A stretch of DNA of 64,000 nt from Oncomelania hupensis (taxonomy: Eukaryota; Mollusca; Gastropoda; Littorinimorpha; Pomatiopsidae), in NCBI GenBank assembly GCA_036898135.1, contig CM072515.1, forward strand, positions 16,401,830 through 16,465,829, given 5' to 3'. The notes beneath the pieces were generated by a model. That model was not told the DNA's origin. It made no database searches and saw nothing but the letters and a program-made list of their open reading frames with translations. Shown one piece after another: positions 62,101 through 64,000 of the stretch (position 1 is its first letter; each line of letters begins with the position of its first letter). The position numbers were made by a program, and so were the translations under genes.

Positions 62101-64000
62101 CAACTACACCGGGTACTCAGCTGACACACCAGTTGTACAGGTCAGTTCAAGTTTGGCCCTTTTATTGGTTTAAGACATTAGAAAGACATAAGACATCAGA
62201 AACGTTATTCATCCAAAGATTACGTTGGAAAAGTTAGTTCTAGCCATGCGAAACACCCAAAATAACATTATTAGTCATCATTTTATATTAGTCATCATGT
62301 TCAGTTCATCTGCAGTCTAGTTGTAACAATCCTTGCTGGACCCCAGGAGACTATGTTTTTCAAAGTCAGCAGAAAGGTAATGTGGTTTGGCAATGTCATG
62401 CAGCTCAACAGCGTTGCCAAAACAATGGTTCAGGGCACACTGGAAGGGGAAAGGAGAGAGAGGCAGGCAGAGAATGAGCTGGTCAGAGAACATCAAGGAG
62501 TAGGCATTGCTTGACATGTCAGTAGAGGTCAGAGAGGCTGAGGACCACCCCAAGGTTGAGAAGACTGTTGGCTGTCTTCACTTTTTGGGCTCTGATGACC
62601 AGATCATTCATTTACAAGCTGAGTTGAGAGGGTGACGTCCCCAAAAGTGAAAGTCAGCTTTTCGTCCTTTGAAGTAGTAGTATATCTTTATTAAAATCTA
62701 CATTCAAATCAAAGAGCACTAAAACACTAAAATATCACTGGAAAGTCCCTTGCAATGAGGCAGTTTAGAGTGGCGTGTCTACATTTTAGTTTAGAGTCTA
62801 TGTAGTTTTATTCAGTAACTTTCTGTGTGCCTCTCCCATGTTTTCAGTGGTTCTGGGAGTCTGTGGAAAACATGACAGAGCAACTGAGAGTGCAGCTACT
62901 GCAGTTTGTCACCGGCAGGTATGTTGCTTTTTATCAAAGACATTGTACAGCAGATTTACCTTCTCCAAAAAGAGGCTGTAGATAAATTAAATTGTTCTAT
63001 TTGATGTTTGGGATATTATATACCTGTCTGTCTGTCTGTGTTTCTATGTCTTTCCTTTTGTGTCTTCGAATGTCTTAAAATGTAAAAACATAAGTAAATT
63101 ACCATTTTTAAAACTTTGCTGAATGTGTGTGTGTGGGTAAAACGGTAAAATTAAGTGTCTCCAATTAATATATGCTTAGTGTTGATATAATTTTGGGATA
63201 ACGATGTTGGACAACACGATGACCTGCTCACAGTGGTGAAGAAACAGAAACTCCGATGGTATGGCCACGTCACCAGATCATCAGGCCTTGCAAAGACCAT
63301 TGTGCAAGGCACAGTGCAAGGAGGTAGAAGAAGAGGGAGACCGAAAAAGAGGTGGGAGGACAACATTCGAGAATGGACTGGTTTGACACTGGGCGAAGCC
63401 ATCAGGGCTGCTGAGGACAGAGAAAGATGGAGTATGCTGGTTAAACGATCATCTGTGGTGCCCCTACGACCTCCGGGTTACAGGACAGGATAGGATAGGA
63501 TAGGATAACGATGTTGGGGCATTCTGCTTGCTGTGTGCTGCTGCAGAGGAAGGAGTGCTATTGTACTGTGGTGTTGATGATTGTGTGTGGGAAGTGGTTA
63601 TTATTATTATTGCTATTATTTCATTTTGTCATTATTGTACTCTTGAAGTAACTAAAAGTATGAGTTATTAACTAGGACTTAGGGATTATTACCACTTCTA
63701 ATTGTTGGAATGTTATAAGTTCATGTAATTATGTTATTGTTTTAGATGGTTTTGCTAAGACACAATGAGCTATATTTAATTGTTGGAATGTTATAAGTTC
63801 ATGTAATGGTGTTATTACTTTAGATGGTTTTGCTAAGACACAGTGAGCTATATTTAATTGTCCATGGTGGGTAACACAGATGACTTGACTTGACTGTCTA
63901 TGTAGTGTGTAGTTATACAGGGTATGGCTAGTGACAGTGACCTCTTTGTGCAGTTCTCGTGTGCCATATGGGGGGTTCAGCCAGCTGTCCAGTGGTGGCG
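18044..64000 (+). CDS. HACE1: HACE1 orthologue: ankyrin-repeat HECT E3 ubiquitin ligase (25 exons, 3' end outside window)
   Basis: HACE1 carries ubiquitin on a HECT cysteine and, in vertebrates, ubiquitylates active RAC1 and acts at the Golgi; those roles are known for the family and inferred here. The spliced product (about 915 residues to the window end) aligns through nearly its whole length with vertebrate HACE1. It has an N-terminal helix, ankyrin repeats at about residues 60-235 ([60 protein letters not shown]), a helical middle region, a poorly conserved linker in exon 13, and a HECT domain from about residue 600 ([79 protein letters not shown]). The catalytic TC motif lies beyond 64000. 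All exons are open, but exon 14 is split by a 6-kb transposon. The start is the first of two adjacent ATGs at 18044/18047. Confidence 0.95.
18503..18594 (-). other. Exon-like ORF in left arm, unrecognised
   Basis: An AAGATGGCGGCC start (Kozak-like, also the YY1 motif) opens 30 codons ([20 protein letters not shown] then [10 protein letters not shown]), followed by a good donor TG|GTAAGA. The right-arm copy (19176-19267) keeps length, frame and donor. A second exon may follow near 18376 after a TTTCAG acceptor. No family recognised. Confidence 0.45.
19176..19267 (+). other. Exon-like ORF in right arm, unrecognised
   Basis: Copy of the minus-strand ORF at 18503-18594: 30 codons starting [20 protein letters not shown] and ending at TG|GTAAGA, with about two thirds residue identity and no indel. 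The next exon-like block (19390-19500) shares an [15 protein letters not shown] frame with the left arm. Confidence 0.45.
19565..19795. other. HACE1 intron 1, 3' part
   Basis: AT-rich intron sequence with no repeat or gene that I recognise. Confidence 0.6.
19796..19850 (+). CDS. HACE1: HACE1 exon 2
   Basis: Encodes [19 protein letters not shown] with its neighbours' split codons (residues 23-41), matching '[20 protein letters not shown]' of the vertebrate protein. Acceptor TGCAG, donor AG|GTAAAT. Confidence 0.95.
20132..20877 (-). mobile_element. RTE LINE 3' end, minus strand, in intron 2
   Basis: The (TATCC)n tail at 20138-20152 is the complement of GGATA. Minus-strand frames encode [20 protein letters not shown] and the [17 protein letters not shown] block, with frameshifts. 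It is 5'-truncated in the reverse-transcriptase thumb. Confidence 0.9.
20940..21200 (-). repeat. SINE 3'-domain fragment
   Basis: 'GAATGCATCCAATTCCATTA' with flanking sequence is the complement of the TGGATGCAGT SINE domain seen at 5690, 6930 and 33730. Diverged; boundaries approximate. Confidence 0.45.
21499..21588 (+). CDS. HACE1: HACE1 exon 3
   Basis: Encodes [20 protein letters not shown] then QRSLLHIAA (residues 41-71), the region leading into the first ankyrin repeat. Acceptor TTCAG, donor AAG|GTTAAA, phase 2. Confidence 0.95.
22185..23121 (+). mobile_element. hAT-like non-autonomous element in intron 3
   Basis: Starts CAGGGTTGCCAACC, a hAT-type terminus, and ends with the inverted GGTTGGCAACTA about 940 bp on, the last bases degenerate. 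Internally it carries the N-terminal part of a zinc-finger/hAT-like protein. A tandem pair of 'TTTACTACGGAAAGT' blocks lies near the left end. An 8-bp target duplication is not clear. Confidence 0.65.
22587..23054 (+). pseudogene. Zinc-finger/hAT-type transposase N-terminal fragment
   Basis: A 155-codon frame with a lysine-rich leader ([20 protein letters not shown]) and a CxxC...H(x)5H finger ([31 protein letters not shown]). It is followed by a SVATFFKPD segment and an AETLF motif, as in ZMYM/ZNF862-like hAT-derived proteins. It ends soon after the finger, apparently by frameshift in an A-run near 23025, with no catalytic domain. Family assignment is by pattern. Confidence 0.6.
23299..23403 (+). 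CDS. HACE1: HACE1 exon 4
   Basis: Encodes [20 protein letters not shown] then [15 protein letters not shown] (residues 71-106), ankyrin repeats 1-2. Acceptor TTCACAG, donor GG|GTAAGT. Confidence 0.97.
23809..23884 (+). CDS. HACE1: HACE1 exon 5
   Basis: Encodes [20 protein letters not shown] and EGLTA (residues 106-131), an ankyrin repeat. Acceptor GTGTAG, donor GCA|GTAAGT, ends phase 0. A 24-bp exact piece of this exon recurs at 25943-25966. Confidence 0.97.
24035..24945 (+). repeat. TCAAGGTCA-rich dispersed repeat, copy 1
   Basis: About 900 bp matching 59255-60045 in the same order (for example 'GAGAGATATAAAGTCCAAAC', 'ATAGATTGATCTTTCAT', 'GGTCATCGTA...GTGGAATGGCT'). It contains several AAGGTCA half-sites. 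No coding frame, and the family is unknown. Confidence 0.8.
25229..25697 (+). mobile_element. RTE LINE 3' end in intron 5
   Basis: An open frame of 113 codons (25308-25649) encodes [20 protein letters not shown] and the [20 protein letters not shown] tail; GGATA repeats close it at 25672-25695. 5'-truncated. Confidence 0.92.
25943..25966 (+). pseudogene. HACE1: Exon 5 fragment duplicated in intron 5
   Basis: 24 bases identical to 23809-23832, the first 24 bases of exon 5, preceded by a similar GTGTA lead. The match ends abruptly. There is no donor, so this is not a usable exon. Confidence 0.7.
26216..26293 (+). CDS. HACE1: HACE1 exon 6
   Basis: Encodes [20 protein letters not shown] then KDVDIE (residues 132-157), nearly identical to the vertebrate [16 protein letters not shown] segment. 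Acceptor TTTAG, donor GAG|GTATGT. Confidence 0.98.
26294..27539. other. HACE1 intron 6
   Basis: Holds a SINE-head-like block (26500-26620), an irregular 'GGGGGTTTTTATACCC' repeat near 26640-26740 and a SINE tail ('CAGCTCTTGAGCTGGAAAAG') near 27355-27395. No gene seen. Confidence 0.55.
27540..27593 (+). CDS. HACE1: HACE1 exon 7
   Basis: Encodes [18 protein letters not shown] (residues 158-175), a canonical ankyrin repeat. A long T tract precedes the TTGCAG acceptor; donor CAG|GTACAT. Confidence 0.98.
27650..29103. other. HACE1 intron 7
   Basis: A purine-rich GAAGA/GAAA tract (27655-27890) makes low-complexity frames on the minus strand. The remainder, including 28240-28760, has no recognisable gene or repeat ends. 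Confidence 0.55.
29104..29186 (+). CDS. HACE1: HACE1 exon 8
   Basis: Encodes [20 protein letters not shown] then TPLHFACK (residues 176-203). Acceptor TTGCAG, donor AA|GTGAGT. A CAT microsatellite begins about 10 bp into the following intron. Confidence 0.97.
29197..29283. repeat. (CAT)n microsatellite at a splice donor
   Basis: About 85 bp of CAT starting immediately downstream of the exon 8 donor. Confidence 0.97.
29520..29546. repeat. Poly-C tract
   Basis: 27 consecutive C residues; length in the assembly may be unreliable. Confidence 0.95.
29616..30002 (+). other. Unrecognised 128-codon ORF in intron 8
   Basis: Basic N-terminal half with [20 protein letters not shown], then [20 protein letters not shown] and a C-terminal [20 protein letters not shown]. 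Two CxnC pairs are possible. It weakly recalls the leader of zinc-finger transposon proteins (compare [13 protein letters not shown] at 22720). No family is claimed; it could be transposon debris upstream of the LINE-type tail at 30465-30502. Confidence 0.35.
30050..30502 (+). mobile_element. LINE-like 3' UTR with (TTGAA)n tail
   Basis: Ends 'GGTAATAAAGATGTGTTGAA' followed by TTGAA repeats: a polyadenylation-like AATAAA plus a short tandem tail, as in several non-LTR families. No coding part is visible in this copy. Confidence 0.5.
30747..30926 (+). pseudogene. THAP-like zinc-finger fragment 1
   Basis: A frame beginning [20 protein letters not shown] and continuing to [17 protein letters not shown] resembles the Cys-x(3,4)-Cys start and the W...R..L block of a transposon-linked THAP-like family. 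It is cut at a GTACAA after ~60 codons, before the C-x2-H half. Family call by pattern. Confidence 0.5.
31563..31685 (+). repeat. SINE 3' domain with (AATA)n tail
   Basis: Best-preserved copy of the tail family: 'GGCTTGAGTTAGATCCTGTA', 'GCCAGCGCCTTGAGCAGCTC', 'GCGCTATATAAGAACGATTA', then AAATA repeats. Confidence 0.75.
31650..32226 (-). pseudogene. THAP domain protein, frameshifted, antisense in intron 8
   Basis: The minus-strand frame (32226 to 31792) encodes a THAP zinc-finger: [43 protein letters not shown], which fits the C2CH pattern with the FP and HF landmarks. The expected continuation, [13 protein letters not shown], lies in a different frame (31647-31913), so a frameshift has occurred near 31905. 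THAP proteins are DNA-binding and frequently transposase-derived (P-element-like). No catalytic domain follows. Likely a transposon relic inside HACE1. Confidence 0.75.
32664..32712 (+). pseudogene. HACE1: Relic duplicate of HACE1 exon 9
   Basis: Encodes [16 protein letters not shown], against [17 protein letters not shown] in the true exon 109 bp downstream. Flanking intron sequence is also similar, so a segment was duplicated in tandem. This copy has lost the AG acceptor and has no donor. Confidence 0.75.
32768..32864 (+). CDS. HACE1: HACE1 exon 9
   Basis: Encodes [20 protein letters not shown] then [12 protein letters not shown] (residues 203-235), the last clear ankyrin repeat. Acceptor TTGTCAG, donor GAG|GTATGT. 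An AAT repeat starts 8 bp into the intron. Confidence 0.97.
33029..33130 (+). CDS. HACE1: HACE1 exon 10
   Basis: Encodes [20 protein letters not shown] then [14 protein letters not shown] (residues 236-269), matching [19 protein letters not shown]. Acceptor TTAACAG, donor AAT|GTGAGT. Confidence 0.97.
33560..33800 (+). repeat. tRNA-headed SINE, second copy
   Basis: 'GGGTTTGAACCCCGCATGGGAC' region with a B box (GGTTTGAACCCC) near 33619; the body and 'TTGGATGCAGTCAATTTAAA' domain match 6765-7040. An A-box-like 'TGATAGCTCATTGGATAGTC' lies upstream. Confidence 0.75.
34369..34475 (+). CDS. HACE1: HACE1 exon 11
   Basis: Encodes [20 protein letters not shown] then [15 protein letters not shown] (residues 270-305), helical middle region. 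Acceptor TTCCAG, donor CAG|GTTGCC, phase 2. Confidence 0.9.
34942..35092 (+). CDS. HACE1: HACE1 exon 12
   Basis: Encodes [20 protein letters not shown] and on to KKPACDRQ (residues 305-355). It aligns loosely with the SLLRIVRMFCHVF segment of vertebrate HACE1. Acceptor CAACAG, donor CAG|GTACGT, phase 0. Confidence 0.88.
35305..35843 (+). CDS. HACE1: HACE1 exon 13
   Basis: The 539-nt exon encodes [20 protein letters not shown], about 120 residues of Gln/Pro/Thr/Val-rich low-conservation linker, and then [19 protein letters not shown] (residues 356-535), which matches RLSAVIQAFYMC of vertebrates. The proposed donor CA|GTCAGT at 35844 is weak but gives the phase 2 required by the next exons. 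The open frame would otherwise stop at 35871. The linker is longer than in vertebrates. Confidence 0.85.
35986..36036 (+). CDS. HACE1: HACE1 exon 14, left half (split by transposon)
   Basis: After a tandem acceptor (CCAG|CAG|C, start 35986 or 35989) the frame reads [15 protein letters not shown], up to the TTAA at 36033-36036. With the right half (42067-42087) it makes a 69- or 72-nt exon of phase 2-2, as needed between exons 13 and 15. Reading into the insert instead adds about 45 foreign residues and stops at 36167-36169. Confidence 0.72.
   Translation, partial: QLYLKYWGPESFCPMA
36044..36383 (+). repeat. TTAA-element unit A, copy 1
   Basis: 340 bp, more than 90 percent identical by eye to 41408-41745. 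It begins CCTGCCAATCGACGATATAT and ends GGTGTGTGAAGCT, where the inner element is inserted. Confidence 0.9.
36960..37110 (+). repeat. SINE 3' domain inside the inner element
   Basis: 'TTAGATGCAGCCAATTTAAT' to 'CTGCCTTTACACCACGTGTA', the family seen at 5690 and 6930. Confidence 0.6.
37260..37395 (-). repeat. SINE 3' domain, opposite orientation
   Basis: 'GGTGGTGTAAAGGCAGGGAG' and 'TTGACTGCGTCCTGTACC' are the complement of the SINE domain at 36960-37110; together they form an inverted pair. Confidence 0.55.
37776..38578 (+). pseudogene. RTE apurinic-type endonuclease
   Basis: Exonuclease-endonuclease-phosphatase fold with RTE/BovB-like signatures: [69 protein letters not shown], and [14 protein letters not shown] after a frameshift. 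The shift lies at a G-rich stretch (38395-38415). The domain nicks the target DNA for target-primed reverse transcription; inactive here. Confidence 0.9.
38579..40623 (+). pseudogene. RTE reverse transcriptase and C-terminal domain
   Basis: Successive frames give [102 protein letters not shown] (catalytic FADD) and the C-terminal MEMRC...[18 protein letters not shown] region. Compared with 48364-49185, about 30 residues ([12 protein letters not shown] to VIKS) are deleted after DFK, removing part of the palm. Several frameshifts. Confidence 0.9.
41217..41407 (+). repeat. TTAA-element unit B, copy 1
   Basis: Begins 'AGCTGATTCAGTGATTGGAA' and matches 41742-41935. It originally followed unit A directly. 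Confidence 0.88.
41408..41935 (+). repeat. TTAA-element units A and B, copy 2 (uninterrupted)
   Basis: Unit A (41408-41745) continues straight into unit B through 'GTGTGTGAAGCTGATTCAGT', the empty site of the inner element. It is preceded by 'TTCTTTCCCTGCCAATCG', a decayed version of the outer terminal repeat. Confidence 0.9.
42067..42087 (+). CDS. HACE1: HACE1 exon 14, right half
   Basis: Starts directly after the right TTAA and reads (N)ANKNSL plus AG, then the donor CTCAG|GTGACC. Joined to exon 15 it gives [15 protein letters not shown], corresponding to NRNPKIIFDHFHFLL of vertebrates. Confidence 0.72.
42195..42690 (+). repeat. Diverged direct repeat in intron 14
   Basis: 42215-42310 and 42580-42690 share 'GATTTTATTTGTTTCA', 'ACATTCCCTCCAG' and 'CAGACATATCAAGACTTT' in order, about 370 bp apart. 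Confidence 0.65.
42715..42875 (+). repeat. Tandem ~75-bp repeat, two units
   Basis: Two copies of a unit containing TTTGATTTGGATGGATGA, GAATGAATGA and GATGATGATG, each ending 'ACCTGTTGTAGACATTTT'. Confidence 0.75.
42960..45040. other. HACE1 intron 14, 3' part, unassigned
   Basis: AT-rich, no repeat ends or coherent frames recognised from 43300 to 44990. The minus-strand sense has several AATAAA-like motifs, but I see no gene. Confidence 0.5.
45049..45690 (+). repeat. Minisatellite: GAT-rich units with hairpin core, directly before exon 15
   Basis: Six copies (near 45098, 45174, 45263, 45351, 45425, 45545) of a 75-120 bp unit. Each has the core 'GAAACTGGCAGCTGCAAG', then TTTCATGATGATAATAATG, 'TCTAAGGATGGTTGGTTGAA' and a variable GATGAT run. 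The GAAACT...AGTTTC ends of the core can form a hairpin. It ends 27 bp before the exon 15 acceptor. Confidence 0.92.
45718..45805 (+). CDS. HACE1: HACE1 exon 15
   Basis: Encodes [20 protein letters not shown] then EFLTIIHGQ (residues 558-587), matching IIFDHFHFLLECPELM. It begins with one base completing a split codon (phase 2). Acceptor GTTTCAG, donor CAG|GTAGAT. Confidence 0.97.
46466..46571 (+). CDS. HACE1: HACE1 exon 16
   Basis: Encodes [20 protein letters not shown] and on to AVSINR (residues 588-623), matching PFKDRCEWFYEHL. Acceptor CCATAG, donor GAG|GTATAT, phase 1. Confidence 0.95.
46572..47475. other. HACE1 intron 16
   Basis: TTTA-type repeats (46590-46650), CA-rich stretches (46790-46855, 47275-47305) and a 62-bp telomere-motif palindrome at 46919-46980. 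No gene. Confidence 0.6.
46919..46980. repeat. Palindrome built from TTAGGG-like motifs
   Basis: The left arm 'GGGTTAGGGTAAGGGTTAG' and its near-complement meet at the perfect centre GTTGCAGCGCTGCAAC. Few mismatches between the arms. Confidence 0.8.
47476..47573 (+). CDS. HACE1: HACE1 exon 17
   Basis: Encodes [20 protein letters not shown] then [12 protein letters not shown] (residues 623-655), the start of the HECT N-lobe (compare IAVRFHGEEGMG). Acceptor TTACAG, donor TTG|GTATGT. Confidence 0.97.
47940..48117 (+). pseudogene. Zinc-finger (hAT/ZMYM-like) N-terminal fragment cut by an RTE
   Basis: The frame [15 protein letters not shown], one stop, then [20 protein letters not shown] resembles the CxxC half of the finger found in zinc-finger transposon proteins. 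The RTE tail begins at once. Beyond that copy, at 49172, [13 protein letters not shown] could supply the H...H half. Confidence 0.4.
48118..49190 (-). mobile_element. RTE LINE, 3' third, minus strand, in intron 17
   Basis: The (TATCC)n tail at 48121-48135 opens it. The minus-strand frame 49185-48364 (273 codons, open) encodes [60 protein letters not shown] and the C-terminal [16 protein letters not shown] block. It preserves the palm segment deleted in the longer copy. 5'-truncated. Confidence 0.93.
49191..50902. other. HACE1 intron 17, remainder
   Basis: Contains a perfect 25-bp tandem duplication near 50012-50062 ('GCCCGTGAAAATACTTTAAC'). An open minus-strand frame of 102 codons at 49463-49771 has no recognisable features. 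No gene assigned. Confidence 0.5.
50903..50990 (+). CDS. HACE1: HACE1 exon 18
   Basis: Encodes [20 protein letters not shown] then [10 protein letters not shown] (residues 656-685), HECT N-lobe, nearly identical to vertebrates. Acceptor TTGCAG, donor ATG|GTATGT. An AAT/AAC microsatellite starts about 10 bp downstream. Confidence 0.98.
51001..51057. repeat. (AAT)n(AAC)n microsatellite at a splice donor
   Basis: About 57 bp, immediately after the exon 18 donor. Confidence 0.95.
51980..52046 (+). other. Exon-like segment inside the inverted-repeat element
   Basis: Between CTGTAG and AAG|GTGAGT lies an open stretch reading [20 protein letters not shown] plus K. Good splice-like borders, no family recognised. 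It may be a captured or remnant transposase exon. Confidence 0.3.
52271..52451. repeat. 180-bp palindrome at the edge of the Gypsy element
   Basis: Two tandem units containing 'CTTGCTTGCTTGTTGTTTTT' and GTCTGATG(TCATCA) are followed by two units in inverse orientation, centred near 52360. The right arm joins directly to the truncated RT of the Gypsy element. Confidence 0.9.
52452..52927 (-). pseudogene. Gypsy RT, N-terminal part
   Basis: Encodes [76 protein letters not shown] and [13 protein letters not shown]: fingers and palm up to just before the YxDD box, where the element is cut by the palindrome. Confidence 0.93.
52979..53780 (-). pseudogene. Gypsy protease and linker
   Basis: At about 53700-53765 the minus strand reads [18 protein letters not shown], the DTG active site of a retroviral-type aspartic protease. 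Downstream frames (53186-53572, 52979-53185) form the protease-RT linker with a stop between them. Confidence 0.82.
53851..54847 (-). pseudogene. Gypsy gag with CCHC zinc knuckle
   Basis: An N-terminal basic leader ([20 protein letters not shown], 54847 down) is followed, after a frameshift at a C-run near 54620, by the capsid-like region (54519-53851): [20 protein letters not shown]. It ends in a zinc knuckle [14 protein letters not shown] (C-x2-C-x4-H-x4-C). Confidence 0.88.
54882..55110 (-). mobile_element. 5' LTR of Ty3/Gypsy element 2 (outer end uncertain)
   Basis: Plus-strand TGTAGTGGTGTTGG starts right after the primer-binding site, so the minus-strand LTR ends CACCACTACA. A CT microsatellite (54953-54985) lies inside. 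The outer end is not clear. Confidence 0.5.
55890..56170. repeat. (CAT)n microsatellites before exon 19
   Basis: Short run at 55893-55911 and about 120 bp with CTT interruptions at 56047-56170, ending about 35 bp before the exon 19 acceptor. Confidence 0.95.
56205..56354 (+). CDS. HACE1: HACE1 exon 19
   Basis: Encodes [20 protein letters not shown] and [20 protein letters not shown] then [10 protein letters not shown] (residues 685-735), HECT N-lobe. Acceptor TTTCAG, donor TAG|GTTATA. Confidence 0.98.
56360..57156. other. HACE1 intron 19
   Basis: Unremarkable AT-rich intron; no repeat or gene recognised. Confidence 0.6.
57157..57218 (+). CDS. HACE1: HACE1 exon 20
   Basis: Encodes [20 protein letters not shown] plus Q (residues 735-755), matching [21 protein letters not shown]. 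Acceptor TTATAG, donor CAG|GTTATT. Confidence 0.98.
57476..58187 (+). mobile_element. hAT-like 712-bp element, TSD TAAGTT
   Basis: Starts CAGGGGTTAAAAT and ends GTTTGGACCCCTG (inverted CAGGGGT), flanked by TAAGTT at 57470-57475 and 58188-58193. The CAGGGG end is hAT-typical, though hAT duplications are usually 8 bp and only 6 are identical here. Confidence 0.68.
57561..57976 (+). pseudogene. ORF with C-terminal PIP-box-like motif, in the hAT-like element
   Basis: A frame of about 75 codons ([20 protein letters not shown] ... WEWCKKSVK) continues in another frame after an AA|GTAAGT-like site near 57773 as [20 protein letters not shown] and ends [16 protein letters not shown] and stop. QSSVGSFF fits the PCNA-interaction consensus Qxx(V/I/L/M)xx(F)(F/Y). 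Family unknown. Confidence 0.4.
58664..58835. repeat. Irregular GAT-rich repeat before exon 21
   Basis: Degenerate GATGATG tract with two 'GATTATG(A/T)TGATG' blocks; ends about 75 bp before the exon 21 acceptor. Confidence 0.8.
58907..59041 (+). CDS. HACE1: HACE1 exon 21
   Basis: Encodes [40 protein letters not shown] and TEKNK (residues 756-800), HECT N-lobe. Acceptor TTACAG, donor AAG|GTATTT. Confidence 0.98.
59255..60045 (+). repeat. TCAAGGTCA-rich dispersed repeat, copy 2
   Basis: Same family and orientation as 24035-24945. AAGGTCA half-sites are dense at 59380-59405 and 59825-59885, including several full TCAAGGTCA sequences, the consensus for ERR/SF-1-type nuclear receptors. Confidence 0.8.
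60057..60115. repeat. GATGAT microsatellite before exon 22
   Basis: Imperfect GAT/GACA repeats ending about 18 bp before the exon 22 acceptor. Confidence 0.9.
60133..60264 (+). CDS. HACE1: HACE1 exon 22
   Basis: Encodes [40 protein letters not shown] and EFEL (residues 801-844), HECT. Acceptor GATACAG, donor CTG|GTGAGG. Confidence 0.98.
60322..60490 (+). repeat. tRNA-headed SINE with GCGCTATATAAGA tail
   Basis: A box 'TTAGCTCAGTGGTCAGAGC' and B box GGTTCGAATCC (about 60380) form a good pol III promoter. The body ends in 'GCCAGCGCCTTGAGAAGCTC' and 'GTGCGCTATATAAGAGAAAT', then T-rich. This copy joins the tRNA head to the tail module found alone elsewhere, so it defines the family. Confidence 0.85.
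60673..60873 (-). mobile_element. RTE LINE 3' tip, minus strand
   Basis: TATCC repeats at 60677-60688, then the complement of the [10 protein letters not shown] and KRWEDN-coding region, diverged. Only the last 200 bp are present. Confidence 0.88.
60874..62044. other. HACE1 intron 22, remainder
   Basis: A minus-strand 69-codon frame at 60921-61130 ends a degenerate region reading HFILCCPAF, reminiscent of the C-terminal zinc-knuckle tail of LINE reverse transcriptases. A G/A-rich tract lies at 61430-61510 and a SINE tail at 61890-61975. Confidence 0.5.
61885..61980 (+). repeat. SINE 3'-tail fragment
   Basis: 'GGCTTGAGTTAGATCCTATC', 'AGCGCCTTGAGCAGCTTTTG', 'AAAACACTATATTTAAAA': diverged copy of the module at 31563-31685. 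Confidence 0.7.
62045..62140 (+). CDS. HACE1: HACE1 exon 23
   Basis: Encodes [20 protein letters not shown] then [12 protein letters not shown] (residues 845-876), the N-lobe to C-lobe transition (compare ELLLSGMPEIDVSDW). Acceptor TTGCAG, donor CAG|GTCAGT. Confidence 0.98.
62340..62640 (+). mobile_element. Degenerate LINE C-terminal fragment, second family
   Basis: Reads, with shifts, [20 protein letters not shown] and TLEGERR, analogous to but clearly different from the [18 protein letters not shown] end of the local RTE. Probably another RTE-like family. Confidence 0.6.
62848..62918 (+). CDS. HACE1: HACE1 exon 24
   Basis: Encodes [20 protein letters not shown] then VTG (residues 877-900), HECT C-lobe. 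Acceptor TTTTCAG, donor CAG|GTATGT, phase 2. Confidence 0.98.
63207..63511 (+). mobile_element. RTE LINE 3' tip with (GGATA)n tail
   Basis: An open 86-codon frame (63233-63493) reads [20 protein letters not shown] and the arginine-rich [15 protein letters not shown] segment; GGATA tail at 63486-63507. The AACGATGTTGG flank occurs on both sides (63198-63208 and 63507-63517), a probable 11-bp target duplication. Confidence 0.92.
63699..63856 (+). repeat. Tandem duplication, ~78-bp unit
   Basis: Two units of 'AATTGTTGGAATGTTATAAG' ... 'TTTAGATGGTTTTGCTAAGA' ... 'GAGCTATATTT', nearly identical. Followed by a LINE-like GACTT tail near 63880. Confidence 0.9.
63954..64000 (+). CDS. HACE1: HACE1 exon 25 (partial, runs off the window)
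   Basis: Encodes [16 protein letters not shown], matching SSRVPHGGFANIMGGSG. The catalytic TC motif and the C-terminus would follow beyond 64000. Acceptor GTGCAG. Confidence 0.95.

Overview
The window is eukaryotic, AT-rich, intron- and repeat-dense DNA from an animal. I infer a lophotrochozoan, most likely a mollusc and probably a gastropod. The only clear host gene is an ankyrin-HECT ubiquitin ligase. The repeats around it (RTE and CR1/L2-like LINEs with short tandem tails, tRNA-headed SINEs with a 'GCGCTATATAAGAA' type tail, Ty3/Gypsy pieces, hAT/THAP/zinc-finger transposon relics, very long microsatellites) fit a mollusc. The species assignment is inference, not read from a marker gene.

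Positions 1-18000 are intergenic and made almost entirely of mobile-element debris. They hold a 5'-truncated Ty3/Gypsy element with its 3' LTR (1640-4686, minus) between two copies of a telomere-motif repeat, two long foldback palindromes (6540-6700, 7720-7870), a tRNA-type SINE, several RTE fragments, and two copies of a CR1/L2-like LINE. One LINE copy is split by a solo LTR (10876-12653, TSD GTCCC). The other is split by a 759-bp inverted-repeat element (16533-17291, 11-bp TSD).

Positions 18044-64000 are one gene on the plus strand: the orthologue of HACE1 (HECT domain and ankyrin repeat E3 ubiquitin ligase). I could place 25 exons, all with GT/AG boundaries and consistent phase, encoding about 915 residues. 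They run from the N-terminus through the ankyrin repeats and most of the HECT domain. The window stops before the catalytic cysteine. Introns hold further RTE copies, hAT- and THAP-type relics, a second Ty3/Gypsy element nested in a 4.5-kb inverted-repeat element, a minisatellite, and two relics of tandem exon duplication (exons 5 and 9).

The most striking observation is at 35986-42087. A short HACE1 exon (14) is split at a TTAA by a 6,026-bp element that has perfect 14-bp terminal inverted repeats and a TTAA on both sides, the signature of a piggyBac-type insertion. Removing the insert and one TTAA restores an open exon with the phase demanded by its neighbours and a good GT donor. Inside the insert is a second inverted-repeat element (TSD AGCT, with its empty site preserved in a tandem copy 360 bp away), and inside that are SINE pieces and a nearly full-length RTE LINE. 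The broken exon is symmetric (2-2), so skipping it would keep the HACE1 frame. All other exons are intact, so the insertion may be young, polymorphic, or tolerated by exon skipping.
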